NCBI GenBank assembly: GCA_002840155.1
Contig: PGZH01000002.1
Coordinates: 206,622-270,621, forward strand
Source: Gammaproteobacteria bacterium HGW-Gammaproteobacteria-13
Lineage (GTDB): Bacteria; Pseudomonadota; Gammaproteobacteria; Pseudomonadales; Pseudomonadaceae
DNA: 64,000 nucleotides
Direction of reading: 5' to 3'
Below, one piece after another: positions 9,851-20,469 of the stretch. The translations under genes and the position numbers were made by a program. The notes below the pieces were generated by a model, which worked only from the letters and a program-made list of their open reading frames with translations, searched no databases and was not told where the DNA came from. How positions within the stretch are numbered: the first letter of the stretch is position 1; each line of letters starts with the position of its first letter.

Positions 9851-10492
9851 TTAGATTCCGTATTCCGCGCGGTAGGCTTCTACCGCTGGCAGATACTGCT
9901 TGAGTTCAGCATCCTCTGCCAGATATTCCAGTACCTGTTCGAGTGACACAATGCTCACCACCGGCATGCCGTAGTCGCGCTCGACCTCCTGAATCGCCGA
10001 CAGCTCTCCCTTACCGCGCTCCTGGCGGTTCAGCGCGATCAGCACACCGGCCGCTTGTGCGCCCTGCGCCTGAATGATCTGCATCACTTCCCGAATCGCC
10101 GTACCGGCGGTGATCACGTCATCGATGATCAGCACCCGACCGGCCAGCGCTGCGCCGACCAGGGTGCCGCCTTCGCCGTGATCCTTGGCTTCCTTGCGGT
10201 TGAAGCACCAGGGCATATCGCGCTGATGATGCTCGGCCAGCGCCACTGCGGTGGTCGCCGCCAGCGGAATACCTTTGTAGGCCGGGCCGAACAACACATC
10301 GAAGTCGATACCGCTGTCCACCACGGCCGCAGCATAGAAACGCCCGAGCTGAGCCAGGGCCAAACCGCTGTCAAACAGCCCGGCATTGAAGAAATAAGGA
10401 CTGATACGTCCGGATTTGAGGGTGAACTGACCAAAGCGCAGAACCCCACGCTCGATGGTAAAACGGATGAAATCGCGTTGATACGCTTGCAT
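9851..10492 (-). CDS. pyrE: Orotate phosphoribosyltransferase
   Basis: This 213-residue enzyme converts orotate and PRPP to orotidine 5'-phosphate in pyrimidine synthesis. It has the N-terminal [16 protein letters not shown] region, the flexible-loop [13 protein letters not shown] and the PRPP motif [16 protein letters not shown]. Length is normal for the gammaproteobacterial enzyme. It is divergent from crc across a 93-bp gap, the conserved pseudomonad arrangement. Confidence 0.96.
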   Translation of the reverse strand: MQAYQRDFIRFTIERGVLRFGQFTLKSGRISPYFFNAGLFDSGLALAQLGRFYAAAVVDSGIDFDVLFGPAYKGIPLAATTAVALAEHHQRDMPWCFNRKEAKDHGEGGTLVGAALAGRVLIIDDVITAGTAIREVMQIIQAQGAQAAGVLIALNRQERGKGELSAIQEVERDYGMPVVSIVSLEQVLEYLAEDAELKQYLPAVEAYRAEYGI

Positions 10493-10585
10493 TAAAAAGC
10501 CCCGGACAGCACGGATTTACTAGGTAATTTAGCTAATAGAGGTGAGCTCGGGTATCATACACGCACGTGATTTTGGGGGCCATTT

Positions 10586-11365
10586 ATGCGGATCATCAGT
10601 GTGAACGTGAATGGTATTCATGCGGCAGTCGAGCGCGGTTTGCTCAGTTGGCTGCAAGCACAGAATGCCGACGTCATCTGCCTGCAGGACACCCGCGCCT
10701 CCGCCTTTGAACTGGACGACCAAGCCCTCCAACTGGATGGCTATTTCCTCTATGCCTGCGATGCAGAAGTGCCCAGCCAAGGTGGCGTGGCGCTGTATTC
10801 GCGGTTGCAACCCAAGGCGGTAATCAGCGGCCTCGGCTTTGAAATGGCCGATCGCTATGGGCGCTACCTGCAGGCCGATTTCGACAAAGTAAGTATTGCC
10901 ACCATGCTGATGCCTTCGGGGCAGCAGGGTGATGAAAGCTTGAATCAGAAATTCAAGTTTATGGACGACTTCACCCATTATTTGGACAAGCAGCGCCGCA
11001 AGCGCCGCGAGTACATCTATTGCGGCTCGTTCTACGTGGCGCATCAGAAGCTCGACGTGAAGAACTGGCGCGACTGCCAGCAATCGCCCGGTTTTCTAGC
11101 GCCAGAACGTGCCTGGCTGGATGAAGTGATTGGAACCATGGGCTATGTCGATGCGCTGCGCGAAGTCAGCCGTGAAGGCGACCAGTTCAGCTGGTGGCCG
11201 GACAGCGAACAGGCTGAACTGCTCAACCTCGGCTATCGCTTCGACTATCAGCTGCTCACCCCCGGTATGCGTCGCAGCATCCGCAGTGCGCGCCTGCCGC
11301 GTCAGCCGCGCTTCTCACAGCACGCGCCGTTGATCGTCGATTACGACTGGATGCTCAGCATCTAG
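10586..11365 (+). CDS. crc: Catabolite repression control protein
   Basis: Crc is a 259-residue cytoplasmic protein of the endonuclease/exonuclease/phosphatase fold. In pseudomonads it works with Hfq to repress translation of secondary carbon-source genes. The sequence starts MRIISVNVNGIHAAVERG and shows the fold through DVICLQDTRASA and a C-terminal HAPLIVDYD. The usual catalytic Glu in the LQET-type motif is Asp here (LQDTR), consistent with the family lacking nuclease activity. It is divergent from pyrE and followed by a clear terminator. Confidence 0.95.
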   Translation: MRIISVNVNGIHAAVERGLLSWLQAQNADVICLQDTRASAFELDDQALQLDGYFLYACDAEVPSQGGVALYSRLQPKAVISGLGFEMADRYGRYLQADFDKVSIATMLMPSGQQGDESLNQKFKFMDDFTHYLDKQRRKRREYIYCGSFYVAHQKLDVKNWRDCQQSPGFLAPERAWLDEVIGTMGYVDALREVSREGDQFSWWPDSEQAELLNLGYRFDYQLLTPGMRRSIRSARLPRQPRFSQHAPLIVDYDWMLSI

Positions 11366-11383
11366 CCTGATCAGCAGATACAA

Positions 11384-11412
11384 AAAAACCGGCTATTCGC
11401 CGGTTTTCTTGT
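11384..11412 (+). terminator. crc terminator
   Basis: A run of A's, ACCGGC, a short loop and GCCGGT followed by TTTCTT form a stem about 20 nt past the crc stop. It may also serve the minus-strand DUF4870 gene ending at 11426, because the A/T flanks are symmetric. Confidence 0.8.
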
Positions 11413-11425
11413 ATCTGCACAACGC

Positions 11426-11797
11426 TTATTTCACCAAGCGCCAGGCAAAGGGATAACGGTAAGCCTGGCCTTCATTGGCCTTGATCCCGGCAATAACCGT
11501 CAGCACCAGCGCCGCGATGCTGACCAGCACCAGCAGCGGAAAGCCGATCACCACCACCATCAGCAGGAAACACAGCAGCGCGGCCAGGGCCACGCTGATC
11601 TGGAAGTTCAGCGCTTCCTTGCCCTGAGCATCGACGAACGGATCAAGGTCCTTCTTGATCTGCCAGACAATCAACGGCCCAAGCAGGTTGCCAAAAGGAA
11701 TCACCAGCCCGAGAAAGGCCGCGAAGTGGCAAAACATGGCCCACTGACGGGCTTCAGGACCGGGAATCGGTTGTGGCGCTTGGGACTCGTCGCTCAT
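11426..11797 (-). CDS. DUF4870 small membrane protein
   Basis: This 123-residue protein has a Pro-rich start, then PEARQWAMFCHFAAFLG, the typical opening of DUF4870 (Tic20-like) proteins. Three or four hydrophobic segments follow (roughly residues 24-45, 65-100). The motif KEALNFQISV is characteristic of the family. It is an inner-membrane protein of unknown function. It lies downstream of rph on the same strand, with a 40-nt gap that has a GGAGAAGC ribosome-binding site. Confidence 0.85.
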   Translation of the reverse strand: MSDESQAPQPIPGPEARQWAMFCHFAAFLGLVIPFGNLLGPLIVWQIKKDLDPFVDAQGKEALNFQISVALAALLCFLLMVVVIGFPLLVLVSIAALVLTVIAGIKANEGQAYRYPFAWRLVK

Positions 11798-11837
11798 GGT
11801 GCTTCTCCTTGCGTGATGGGCTTGTAGTACAGCTCAA

Positions 11838-12560
11838 TCAGTCAGCCAGAGCCGCTTGCTGCAGCTCGAACAGCTCAGTCATGCCTTTCTGCGCCAACGC
11901 CAACATGGCGTTCAGCTCAGCCGGCTGGAACGGTGCGCCTTCGGCGGTGCCCTGCACTTCGATAAAGCCGCCGGTGCTGGTCATCACCACGTTGAGGTCG
12001 GTTTCGGCAGCGGAATCTTCCAGGTAGTCCAGATCCAGCACCGGCTCGCCCTGATACATGCCTACCGATACGGCGGCAATCATCTGCTTGAGCGGATCGC
12101 CGCCTTTCAGGCCGCCACGTTTCTTGATCACTTTCAGCGCATCGACCAGGGCCACCATGGCACCGGTAATAGACGCGGTGCGTGTGCCGCCGTCAGCCTG
12201 GATCACGTCGCAGTCGACGTACAGGGTGTTCTCGCCCAGCTTCGACATATCCAGCGCGGCGCGCAGCGAACGGCCGATCAAACGCTGGATTTCCAGGGTA
12301 CGGCCGCCCTGCTTGCCACGGCTGGCTTCACGCTGGTTACGGTCGCCAGTGGCGCGCGGCAGCATGCCGTACTCGGCGGTCAGCCAACCCTGGCCCTGGC
12401 CCTTGAGAAAGCGCGGAACTCCCGACTCGACACTGACCGTGCAAATCACTTTGGTATCGCCAAATTCCACCAGCACCGAACCCTCGGCATGCTTGGTGTA
12501 GTTGCGGGTGATGCGAATCGAGCGCAACTGATCGGCGGCGCGGCCACTAGGACGTTTCAT
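11838..12560 (-). CDS. rph: Ribonuclease PH
   Basis: This 240-residue phosphorolytic 3'-5' exoribonuclease trims tRNA precursors. The family start [35 protein letters not shown]-like segment, the [14 protein letters not shown] motif, and the [21 protein letters not shown] and [19 protein letters not shown] blocks are all present. The protein is full length, without the frameshift known from E. coli K-12. It is divergent from yicC. Confidence 0.96.
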   Translation of the reverse strand: MKRPSGRAADQLRSIRITRNYTKHAEGSVLVEFGDTKVICTVSVESGVPRFLKGQGQGWLTAEYGMLPRATGDRNQREASRGKQGGRTLEIQRLIGRSLRAALDMSKLGENTLYVDCDVIQADGGTRTASITGAMVALVDALKVIKKRGGLKGGDPLKQMIAAVSVGMYQGEPVLDLDYLEDSAAETDLNVVMTSTGGFIEVQGTAEGAPFQPAELNAMLALAQKGMTELFELQQAALAD

Positions 12561-12701
12561 CTAGGAATTCCTGCTCTGAATAAAAAATCTGCTCGGCATT
12601 ATAGGGCCGTAAGCCCGTAGCGGGTGTGCCGAATTGGGAGCGCCCGACGCACTGCGCTACAATCCTGCGCCTTTCGTTCCAACTTTTCGCGAGGTTCACC
12701 C

Positions 12702-13565
12702 ATGATCCACAGCATGACAGCCTTCGCCCGCGCCGAGCAGGCCGGTGCCAACGGCACCCTGAGCTGGGAGCTGCGCTCGGTCAACCATCGCTACCTGGAA
12801 CCCCATCTGCGCTTGCCGGAAAGCTTCCGCGACCTCGAAGGCGCGGTACGCGAAGCGCTGCGTAACGGCCTGTCGCGAGGCAAAGTCGAATGCACCCTGC
12901 GCTTTAGCGACGATAATGCCGGCAAAGCCCTGCAAGTCGACCTGGAACGCGCTGCACAGCTAATCGCCGCCGCCGAAAGCGTGGCTGGCCTGATCAAGCA
13001 GCCGGCCGCACTCAACCCATTGGAAGTACTTGGCTGGCCAGGCGTACTGGTGGCCGATGCAGCCGACCCGCAAGCATTGAATCAGAGCGCCCTGAGCCTG
13101 TTCACCGAGGCGTTGACCGAACTGAAGAACGGCCGCGAACGCGAAGGCAGCGAGCTGGCCAAGCTGCTCAATGAGCGCCTGGACAGCATCCTCGAGCAGG
13201 TAGTCGCCCTGCGCGAACTGGTACCGCAGATGCTCGCCGGACAACGCCAGAAGATTCTCGACCGCTGTGCCGAGATGCAGGCCGAGCTGGACCCACAGCG
13301 CCTGGAACAAGAGCTAGTGATCCTGGCGCAGAAAAGTGATGTCGCCGAAGAGCTGGATCGCCTCAGCACCCACGTCAGTGAAGTGCGCCGCGTGCTGAAA
13401 ACCGGCGGGCAAGCCGGCCGGCGCCTGGACTTCCTCATGCAGGAACTCAACCGCGAAGCCAATACCCTCGGCTCCAAGGCCTTCGACACCCGCAGCACCC
13501 AGGCGGCGGTAAACCTGAAAGTGCTGATCGAGCAGATGCGCGAACAAGTGCAGAACATCGAATAA
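12702..13565 (+). CDS. yicC: YicC family endoribonuclease
   Basis: The 287-residue protein starts MIHSMTAFARAEQ and has the YicC N-terminal domain followed by a DUF1732 C-terminal domain. The latter ends in LDFLMQELNREANTLGSKA and LKVLIEQMREQVQNIE. YicC-type proteins have been described as metal-dependent endoribonucleases; I infer that role from family only. The ATG at 12702 follows GAGG by 7 nt, and the upstream open frame has no family sequence. gmk starts 49 nt downstream. Confidence 0.92.
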   Translation: MIHSMTAFARAEQAGANGTLSWELRSVNHRYLEPHLRLPESFRDLEGAVREALRNGLSRGKVECTLRFSDDNAGKALQVDLERAAQLIAAAESVAGLIKQPAALNPLEVLGWPGVLVADAADPQALNQSALSLFTEALTELKNGREREGSELAKLLNERLDSILEQVVALRELVPQMLAGQRQKILDRCAEMQAELDPQRLEQELVILAQKSDVAEELDRLSTHVSEVRRVLKTGGQAGRRLDFLMQELNREANTLGSKAFDTRSTQAAVNLKVLIEQMREQVQNIE

Positions 13566-13611
13566 GCCCGACCGCCACTGCTACTCTCTGAACAACGCGT
13601 TCCAGGATTGA

Positions 13612-14235
<624 letters not shown>

Positions 14236-14349
14236 CTTATCGCGCTGCGGCAAATCAAAGCTTCCCTTAATGCTGGTGATTTTTTAGACTATCCAGTCCG
14301 CTCGCCCATTTGGGCCCAGCTCTATTACGCATTTGCTACGAGGAACACC

Positions 14350-14613
14350 ATGGCCCGCGTTACCGTCGAAGATTGCCTGGATCACGTTGATAACCGCTTC
14401 GAGCTGGTCATGCTCGCTACCAAGCGCTCGCGCCAACTGGCTACCGGTGGCAAAGAGCCGAAGCTGGCTTGGGAAAATGACAAGCCGACCGTAGTCGCGC
14501 TGCGCGAAATCGCCGCTGGCCTGATGAGCTACGACGTCATCGCCCAAGACGACATCGTCGAAGAAGAACCACTGTTTGCTGCATTCGAGGAAGAGGCTAA
14601 CGAGCCTCTGTAA
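14350..14613 (+). CDS. rpoZ: RNA polymerase omega subunit
   Basis: The 87-residue protein starts [22 protein letters not shown] and contains the conserved [12 protein letters not shown] and [15 protein letters not shown] helices of omega, which helps assemble RNA polymerase around the beta' subunit. A TACGAGGA site precedes the ATG. It lies directly upstream of spoT, the standard arrangement. The 114-bp gap after gmk probably holds its own promoter. Confidence 0.97.
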   Translation: MARVTVEDCLDHVDNRFELVMLATKRSRQLATGGKEPKLAWENDKPTVVALREIAAGLMSYDVIAQDDIVEEEPLFAAFEEEANEPL

Positions 14614-14673
14614 GCCTATGCCGGGTCGACGTCGTCAGGCGCAGGGTCATCTGAATCGGCAAGGGGAACGCCC

Positions 14674-16782
14674 ATGCCGAGCATAGACGCCCTCGCCGAC
14701 AGACTTTCGACCTATCTCGACGGCGACCAGGTCAACCTGGTTCGCCGCGCTTATTTCTACGCCGAACAAGCCCACGACGGTCAACGCCGCCGCAGCGGCG
14801 AAGCTTACGTCACCCACCCCCTAGCGGTGGCGAGCATCCTGGCTGACATGCACATGGACCATCAGAGCCTGATGGCCGCGATGCTGCATGACGTGATCGA
14901 AGACACCGGTATCGCCAAGGAAGCCCTGGACGCGCAGTTCGGCGAATCCGTGGCGGAACTGGTCGATGGGGTCAGCAAACTGACCCAGATGAACTTCGAG
15001 ACCAAAGCCGAGGCCCAGGCCGAGAATTTCCAGAAGATGGCCATGGCCATGGCCCGCGATATCCGAGTGATTCTGGTCAAACTGGCCGATCGTCTGCACA
15101 ACATGCGCACCCTGGAAGTGCTGTCCGGCGAAAAACGCCGACGCATCGCCAAGGAAACCCTGGAAATCTACGCACCGATTGCCAACCGCCTGGGCATGCA
15201 CAGCATGCGCATCGAGTTCGAAGACCTGGGCTTCAAGGCCATGCATCCGATGCGCTCCGAGCGCATCCGCACAGCGGTCAAGCGTGCTCGGGGCAACCGC
15301 AAGGAAATCGTCAACAAGATCGAAGAGTCGATCACCCACTGCCTGGCCCGCGAAGGCATGGAAGGCGAGGTGATGGGCCGCGAGAAGCACCTCTACGGCA
15401 TCTACCAGAAGATGCGCGGCAAGCGCCGGGCGTTCAACGAAATCATGGACGTCTACGCCTTCCGCATCGTCGTCGACAAGGTCGACACCTGCTACCGCGT
15501 GCTCGGTGCCGTGCATAACCTGTACAAACCGCTGCCCGGCCGCTTCAAGGATTACATCGCAATCCCCAAAGCCAACGGCTACCAGTCGCTGCACACCACG
15601 TTGTTTGGCATGCATGGCGTACCGATCGAGATTCAGATCCGCACCCGTGAGATGGAAGAGCTGGCCAACAACGGCATTGCCGCACACTGGCTGTACAAAT
15701 CCAACGAGGAAGACCAGCCCAAGGGCAGCCACGCCCGCGCGCGGCAGTGGGTCAAGGGCGTGCTGGAGATGCAGCAACGCGCCGGCAACTCGCTGGAATT
15801 TATCGAGAGCGTGAAGATCGACCTGTTCCCCGACGAGGTCTACGTGTTCACGCCCAAGGGCCGCATCATGGAGCTGCCAAAAGGCTCCACGGCGGTCGAC
15901 TTCGCTTACGCCGTGCACACCGATGTCGGCAACACCTGCATTGCTTGCCGTATCAACCGCCGTCTGGCGCCGCTGTCGCAAGCCTTGGAAAGCGGCTCGA
16001 CAGTGGAAATCGTCACTGCGCCTGGTGCACGACCAAACCCGGCCTGGCTGAGCTTCGTGGTCACCGGCAAGGCCCGCACGCATATTCGCCATGCGCTGAA
16101 ACTGCAGCGCCGCTCGGAGTCCATCAGCCTTGGCGAACGCCTGCTGAACAAAGTCCTCGCCGGCTTCGACAGCCGCGTCGACAAGCTCTCGCCCGAGCGG
16201 GTGCAGGCGGTGCTCGCCGAATACCATCAGGACGTCATCGAAGACCTGCTGGAAGACATCGGCCTAGGCAACCGCATGGCCTATGTAGTGGCGCGCCGCC
16301 TGCTGAGTGACAGCAACGAAGCGCTGCCGAGCAGCGAAGGGCCACTGGCGATCCGTGGCACCGAGGGCCTGGTGCTGAGCTACGCCAAGTGCTGCACGCC
16401 GATTCCGGGCGACCCAATTGTCGGCCACCTGTCCGCAGGCAAAGGCATGGTGGTGCACCTGGACAGCTGCAAGAACATCGGCGAGATCCGCCACAACCCG
16501 GAAAAATGCATCCAGCTGTCCTGGGCCAAGGACGTTACCGGCGAGTTCAATGTCGAACTGCGCGTCGAGCTTGAGCACCAGCGCGGCCTGATCGCCCTGC
16601 TGGCCGGCAGCGTGAATGCTGCCGACGGCAATATCGAGAAGATCAGCATGGACGAGCGCGATGGCCGCATCAGCGTCGTGCAGCTGGTGGTCAGCGTGCA
16701 TGACCGCGTGCATCTGGCCCGCGTGATCAAGAAGCTGCGCGCCCTGACCGGGGTAATCCGCATCACCCGTGCGCGCGCCTGA
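14674..16782 (+). CDS. spoT: Bifunctional (p)ppGpp synthetase/hydrolase
   Basis: This 702-residue protein controls the stringent-response alarmone. The N-terminal HD hydrolase has AHDGQRRRSGEAYVTHP and MLHDVIEDTG (approximately residues 31-80). The synthetase domain shows RFKDYIAIPKANGYQSLHT and VPIEIQIRT. A TGS domain (DEVYVFTPKGRIMELPKGS) follows, and a C-terminal ACT domain ends in LRALTGVIRITRARA. HD residues are intact, as expected for SpoT rather than RelA. It is downstream of rpoZ with a 60-nt gap. Confidence 0.96.
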   Translation: MPSIDALADRLSTYLDGDQVNLVRRAYFYAEQAHDGQRRRSGEAYVTHPLAVASILADMHMDHQSLMAAMLHDVIEDTGIAKEALDAQFGESVAELVDGVSKLTQMNFETKAEAQAENFQKMAMAMARDIRVILVKLADRLHNMRTLEVLSGEKRRRIAKETLEIYAPIANRLGMHSMRIEFEDLGFKAMHPMRSERIRTAVKRARGNRKEIVNKIEESITHCLAREGMEGEVMGREKHLYGIYQKMRGKRRAFNEIMDVYAFRIVVDKVDTCYRVLGAVHNLYKPLPGRFKDYIAIPKANGYQSLHTTLFGMHGVPIEIQIRTREMEELANNGIAAHWLYKSNEEDQPKGSHARARQWVKGVLEMQQRAGNSLEFIESVKIDLFPDEVYVFTPKGRIMELPKGSTAVDFAYAVHTDVGNTCIACRINRRLAPLSQALESGSTVEIVTAPGARPNPAWLSFVVTGKARTHIRHALKLQRRSESISLGERLLNKVLAGFDSRVDKLSPERVQAVLAEYHQDVIEDLLEDIGLGNRMAYVVARRLLSDSNEALPSSEGPLAIRGTEGLVLSYAKCCTPIPGDPIVGHLSAGKGMVVHLDSCKNIGEIRHNPEKCIQLSWAKDVTGEFNVELRVELEHQRGLIALLAGSVNAADGNIEKISMDERDGRISVVQLVVSVHDRVHLARVIKKLRALTGVIRITRARA

Positions 16783-16928
16783 TCCGCCAATAGCAAAATT
16801 GCACAGCGCAATCCGCCGCCAGCTGTACTTTGACAGCCGCTGTGGCTTTCACCCAACCTAGGCAATCTAACTGGCAGTGCGCCATGCGCGCCGCAGTGTT
16901 CTTCCACCTCACCTTTGCAGGAGTTCCC

Positions 16929-17309
16929 ATGAGCAAGAGCGTTATCACCAGCGACAAGGCCCCGGCCGCTATCGGCACCTACTCCCAGGCGATCAAGGCG
17001 GGCAACACCGTGTACATGTCCGGGCAGATCCCGTTGGACCCGAAAACCATGGAGCTGGTGGAAGGCTTCGAAGCCCAGACCGTGCAGGTATTCGAGAACC
17101 TCAAAGCCGTGGCCGAAGCTGCTGGCGGTTCGTTCAAGGACATCGTCAAGCTGAACATCTTCCTCACCGACCTGTCGCACTTCGCCAAGGTCAATGAAGT
17201 CATGGGCCGTTACTTCGAGCAGCCCTACCCGGCCCGCGCCGCCATCGGCGTAGCCGCCCTGCCGCGTGGCTCGCAGGTGGAAATGGACGCTATTCTGGTT
17301 CTCGAATAA
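16929..17309 (+). CDS. ridA: Reactive intermediate deaminase RidA
   Basis: This 126-residue YjgF/Rid-family protein hydrolyses 2-aminoacrylate-type enamines/imines made by PLP enzymes. Family motifs include [22 protein letters not shown], the [15 protein letters not shown] helix and the C-terminal [21 protein letters not shown] that holds the substrate-contact Arg. The ATG at 16929 gives the family start [12 protein letters not shown] and is preceded by GCAGGAG. Upstream in-frame residues are not conserved. It follows spoT as in P. aeruginosa. Confidence 0.95.
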   Translation: MSKSVITSDKAPAAIGTYSQAIKAGNTVYMSGQIPLDPKTMELVEGFEAQTVQVFENLKAVAEAAGGSFKDIVKLNIFLTDLSHFAKVNEVMGRYFEQPYPARAAIGVAALPRGSQVEMDAILVLE

Positions 17310-17316
17310 GTCTCTC

Positions 17317-17335
17317 GGCGGGGCGCTACCCCGCC
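17317..17335 (+). terminator. Possible ridA terminator
   Basis: GGCGGGG, a 5-nt CGCTA loop and CCCCGCC make a perfect 7-bp GC stem just after the ridA stop, followed by a pyrimidine-rich but not pure T tail. Partial termination before the lipoprotein gene is plausible. Confidence 0.5.
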
Positions 17336-17356
17336 CTTCCCTCTTGAGGACGCCGC

Positions 17357-18091
17357 ATGCGCTGCCTGTTTGTTGCTTTGCTCTCCGGCGTCCTGCTCAG
17401 CGGTTGCGCCAGCCCTTCGCATGACCCCAGCGGCACCTGGATCAACCAAACAGCCATTGAAGCTGCCGTCGAAAGCGGCAACCTGCGCGAAGCCCTGCTG
17501 GCCTACGGCCCCAATCTGGAATGGCAACTCGACAACCAGCGCCAGCTGGCCAGCTTCAGCAATGGTTTCGAACGCGGCGAAGGCAGCTTCGAGCGCCAGG
17601 CCGACGGCCAGCTGCGCGTACAGTTCTACGGTGATTTTCAGGAAAGCCTGAGGCTCAACAACGATGAGCTGGTTCAGGCGCAAAGCGATACCTGGCCGGA
17701 GCAGCGTTTTGTCCGCGCACCTGCCGCGCCGGGCCCGCTTGCGCCACCGGGAAGTAGCTTCGAGCAGGCGTTATACAGCGCTTACCTGGGCGGCACCTGG
17801 TTGATCAAGGAAGGCCTGGGCGAAGGCGGCCTGGTGCTGTTCCAGGCCGATGGCAGCTTACAGGGCCTGCCAGGCGCCGAGCGTTATGCGTTGTGTCTCG
17901 CAGGTGATTGCGCGGCTATGAGCGGCGAGTTCGACAGCCTCTGGCTGCAACTGGGCGACCAGGGGCAGAGCTGGCTGTTCGAGCGTGAAGGCGATCAGTT
18001 GCGCGTCTTCGAGGCACTCAATCGCTCACAGATCGATGAAATGCCCAACTACTACAAAGGCCAGCAGCGCTGGCTGCTGGTCAAACGTTAG
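17357..18091 (+). CDS. Putative lipoprotein
   Basis: The 244-residue protein begins with a lipoprotein signal peptide: MRCLFVALLSGVLLSGCASP, with lipobox LLSGC and the lipidated Cys at residue 17. The mature part has repeated short beta-rich segments (GTWINQTAIEAAVESG, GGTWLIKEGLGEGGLVLFQADG), suggesting two related domains. The second lipobox-distal residue is Ser, not Asp, so outer-membrane sorting is expected. Function is unknown. A TTGAGGA site precedes the ATG. Confidence 0.78.
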   Translation: MRCLFVALLSGVLLSGCASPSHDPSGTWINQTAIEAAVESGNLREALLAYGPNLEWQLDNQRQLASFSNGFERGEGSFERQADGQLRVQFYGDFQESLRLNNDELVQAQSDTWPEQRFVRAPAAPGPLAPPGSSFEQALYSAYLGGTWLIKEGLGEGGLVLFQADGSLQGLPGAERYALCLAGDCAAMSGEFDSLWLQLGDQGQSWLFEREGDQLRVFEALNRSQIDEMPNYYKGQQRWLLVKR

Positions 18092-18104
18092 GCCGAACCG
18101 AACG

Positions 18105-18956
18105 CTACAACTGCTGCAGAATCGCCCGGTAACCCTCGCGATAGCTCGGGTACTGCGGCGTCCAACCCAGGGCGCGGGCGCGGGCATTGCTGCAACGCTT
18201 GCTGCCGGAGCGGCGTACCGTCGACTGCTCGGACCAATGGCTGACCTCCAACTGCTCGCGCAACCAGGCCACCACCTCGTGCAGCGGCGCCGGCTGATCG
18301 TCGACGCCGATATAGCAGTCATCCAGCGCCACACCACGGGCATCGGCCTGCAGCAAATAGGCCAGTAGCCCAGCCGCGTCATCGACATGGATGCGATTGC
18401 CGTACAGCGGCGGCTCGCTGACTACCCGATAACCCTGACGCACCTGCTTGAGCAACCATTCGCGGCCTGGACCGTAGATGCCAGTGAGGCGTACCAGACT
18501 GGCGGGCAGGCCGCTATGCAAAGCCAGCTGCTCGGCCTCACGCATGATCCGTCCGGAGTAGCTATCGGCCTCAGCAGGCGAGTTTTCATCCACCCACTCG
18601 CCGAGCTGTTGGCCATACACGCCGCTGCTGGAGACAAACAGTAGGCGTTTGGGCCGTTGGCCCTGCTGCGCCAACCAACCGAGCACGCGGCGCAGGCCAT
18701 CGACATAGGCGGCGCGGTAGCCGGCCTCGTCGTGTTCGGTGGCAGCCGCGCAATACACCAGGTAATCCAGCGGTTCGCTCGGCCAGGCGGCCGGGCAGGC
18801 ATCGGCATGCAGATCACCGGCAACCGGGCGAATGCCCTGTGGCAGCAGCGCCACGCTGCGGCGCAGGCCGTACACCGTCCAGCCTGCAGCGTTCAGCTGC
18901 TGGCCCAGACGGCTGCCGACATCACCACAGCCGGCGATCATCAGTGTCTTACTCAT
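18105..18956 (-). CDS. NAD-dependent epimerase/dehydratase (SDR) family protein
   Basis: The 283-residue protein opens with a Rossmann-type nucleotide motif (MIAGCGDVGSRLGQQL). It contains LLFVSSSGVYGQQLGEWV, ASLVRLTGIYGPGREWLL and NRIHVDDAAGLLAYLL, all typical of extended SDR proteins of the YeeZ type. The usual YxxxK active site is not evident, so its enzymatic activity is uncertain. It converges with the lipoprotein gene. It lies 30 nt downstream of nuoN on the same strand, so read-through from nuo is possible. Confidence 0.82.
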   Translation of the reverse strand: MSKTLMIAGCGDVGSRLGQQLNAAGWTVYGLRRSVALLPQGIRPVAGDLHADACPAAWPSEPLDYLVYCAAATEHDEAGYRAAYVDGLRRVLGWLAQQGQRPKRLLFVSSSGVYGQQLGEWVDENSPAEADSYSGRIMREAEQLALHSGLPASLVRLTGIYGPGREWLLKQVRQGYRVVSEPPLYGNRIHVDDAAGLLAYLLQADARGVALDDCYIGVDDQPAPLHEVVAWLREQLEVSHWSEQSTVRRSGSKRCSNARARALGWTPQYPSYREGYRAILQQL

Positions 18957-18986
18957 CGTTGCGTATTCCTTAGGCTCTATTGCTTA

Positions 18987-20462
18987 TCAGGGCAACAGTG
19001 CCACCAAGCCGGCCTGTTGCACCAGCTCCAACAGCGGCTGCGGATACACCCCGAGGAAGAACGCTAGCACGGCGACGAACAGCAGCATCATGCCGCCAGC
19101 ACGCTGCGCCCAGTTGAACGGCGCATCGTGCCGGCGCAGGTTCGGCTCGAGCATAAACAGGGTGACCATCACCCGCAGGTAATAGAACACGCCAATGGCG
19201 CTGCCGATTACCAAAGCGGCGAGCAGCCACCATTGCTGTGATTGCACGCCCGCGGCGACCACATAGAACTTGCCGATAAACCCAGCCGTCAGCGGAATAC
19301 CAGCCAGTGACAGCATCATCACGGTGAGCACCGCCGTCAGGTACGGACGGCGCCAGAACAGCCCACGGTATTCGTAGAGGGCATCGGCATCACGGCCGTT
19401 GTAGGGCGTCGACATCAGGGTGATCACGCCGAACGCACCCAGGCTGGTCAGCACGTAGGTGGCCAGATACACGCCCACCGCTTCCACGGCCAAACCCTTG
19501 CTGGCGATCAGCGCCACCAGCAGGTAGCCAAAGTGGGCAATGGAGGAATAACCGAGCAGACGTTTGAGGTTGTTCTGCAACAGCGCCAGCAGGTTGCCGA
19601 AGATGATCGAGGCGATGGCGATCAGCGTCAGCAGGTCATTCAACCAGCCGCCTGCGGTGGCCGGCGACATCTGATACAGACGCAGCAGCACGGCAAACAC
19701 CGCGACCTTACTGGCGGTGGCGAGGAAGGCTGCCACCGGAGCCGGCGCGCCCTCGTAAACGTCCGGCGTCCACAAGTGGAACGGCACCAGCGACAGCTTG
19801 AAGGACAGACCGATCAGCATCATGCCCACACCCAACTGCGCGAGCATGCTCGGCAGGCCATCGGCAGCCAACTTGGCGCCGATACCGGCGAAGGTCAGGT
19901 TGCCCGACTCGGCGTACAGCAGCGCCATGCCGAACAGCAGAAACGCCGAACCAGCTGCGGACAGCACCATGTACTTGATGCCGGCTTCCAGCGAACGCTT
20001 GTTGAAGAAGGCATAGGCGATCATGCCGTAGATCGGCACCGAGAGCAGTTCCAGGCCAATAAACAGGCCCGCCAGATGCTGCGCACTGACCAGCACCAGA
20101 CCGCCAGCGGCAGACAGCAGCATCAGCAGGTACAACTCTTCGCGGTTGCCCGGGTAACCCTTGCCGGACTCACCGCCCAGGTAGGCGTGAGTCAACGTCA
20201 CACAGGCCAGGGTCGCGGCCAGCACCAGGGCCATGTAGTAGCAGGCGAATTTATCCACCAGCAGCAGCGGCGTGACCTCGATGGGCGTTACGCCCAGGGT
20301 CGGCAGCAGTGACAGCAGCGCCAGGTTGAGGCCCAGCACCGACAGGCCGAAGGTCATGGTGTGGTTGCGCTTCCAGGCGATGGCCAGCATCACCAGCACC
20401 ACCGTGGCACTGGTGATCAGCAGCGGCAGCAGCGCGATAAAGTGTTGAGTCGTGAATTCCAT
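18987..20462 (-). CDS. nuoN: NADH-quinone oxidoreductase subunit N
   Basis: This 491-residue, antiporter-like subunit of the complex I membrane arm has about 14 transmembrane helices. The Mrp-antiporter-type core LFIGLELLSVPIYGMIAYAF and the PFHLWTPDVYEGAP segment hold the conserved Glu and Lys/His residues of the proton path. It is the last gene of the nuo operon, starting 7 nt after nuoM. Confidence 0.96.
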   Translation of the reverse strand: MEFTTQHFIALLPLLITSATVVLVMLAIAWKRNHTMTFGLSVLGLNLALLSLLPTLGVTPIEVTPLLLVDKFACYYMALVLAATLACVTLTHAYLGGESGKGYPGNREELYLLMLLSAAGGLVLVSAQHLAGLFIGLELLSVPIYGMIAYAFFNKRSLEAGIKYMVLSAAGSAFLLFGMALLYAESGNLTFAGIGAKLAADGLPSMLAQLGVGMMLIGLSFKLSLVPFHLWTPDVYEGAPAPVAAFLATASKVAVFAVLLRLYQMSPATAGGWLNDLLTLIAIASIIFGNLLALLQNNLKRLLGYSSIAHFGYLLVALIASKGLAVEAVGVYLATYVLTSLGAFGVITLMSTPYNGRDADALYEYRGLFWRRPYLTAVLTVMMLSLAGIPLTAGFIGKFYVVAAGVQSQQWWLLAALVIGSAIGVFYYLRVMVTLFMLEPNLRRHDAPFNWAQRAGGMMLLFVAVLAFFLGVYPQPLLELVQQAGLVALLP

Positions 20463-20469
20463 ACGCTAC

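Noticed and set aside
10586-11365. Crc as an active exonuclease III-type nuclease
   Set aside because: The fold is shared, but the catalytic motif is altered and Crc is known as a regulator.
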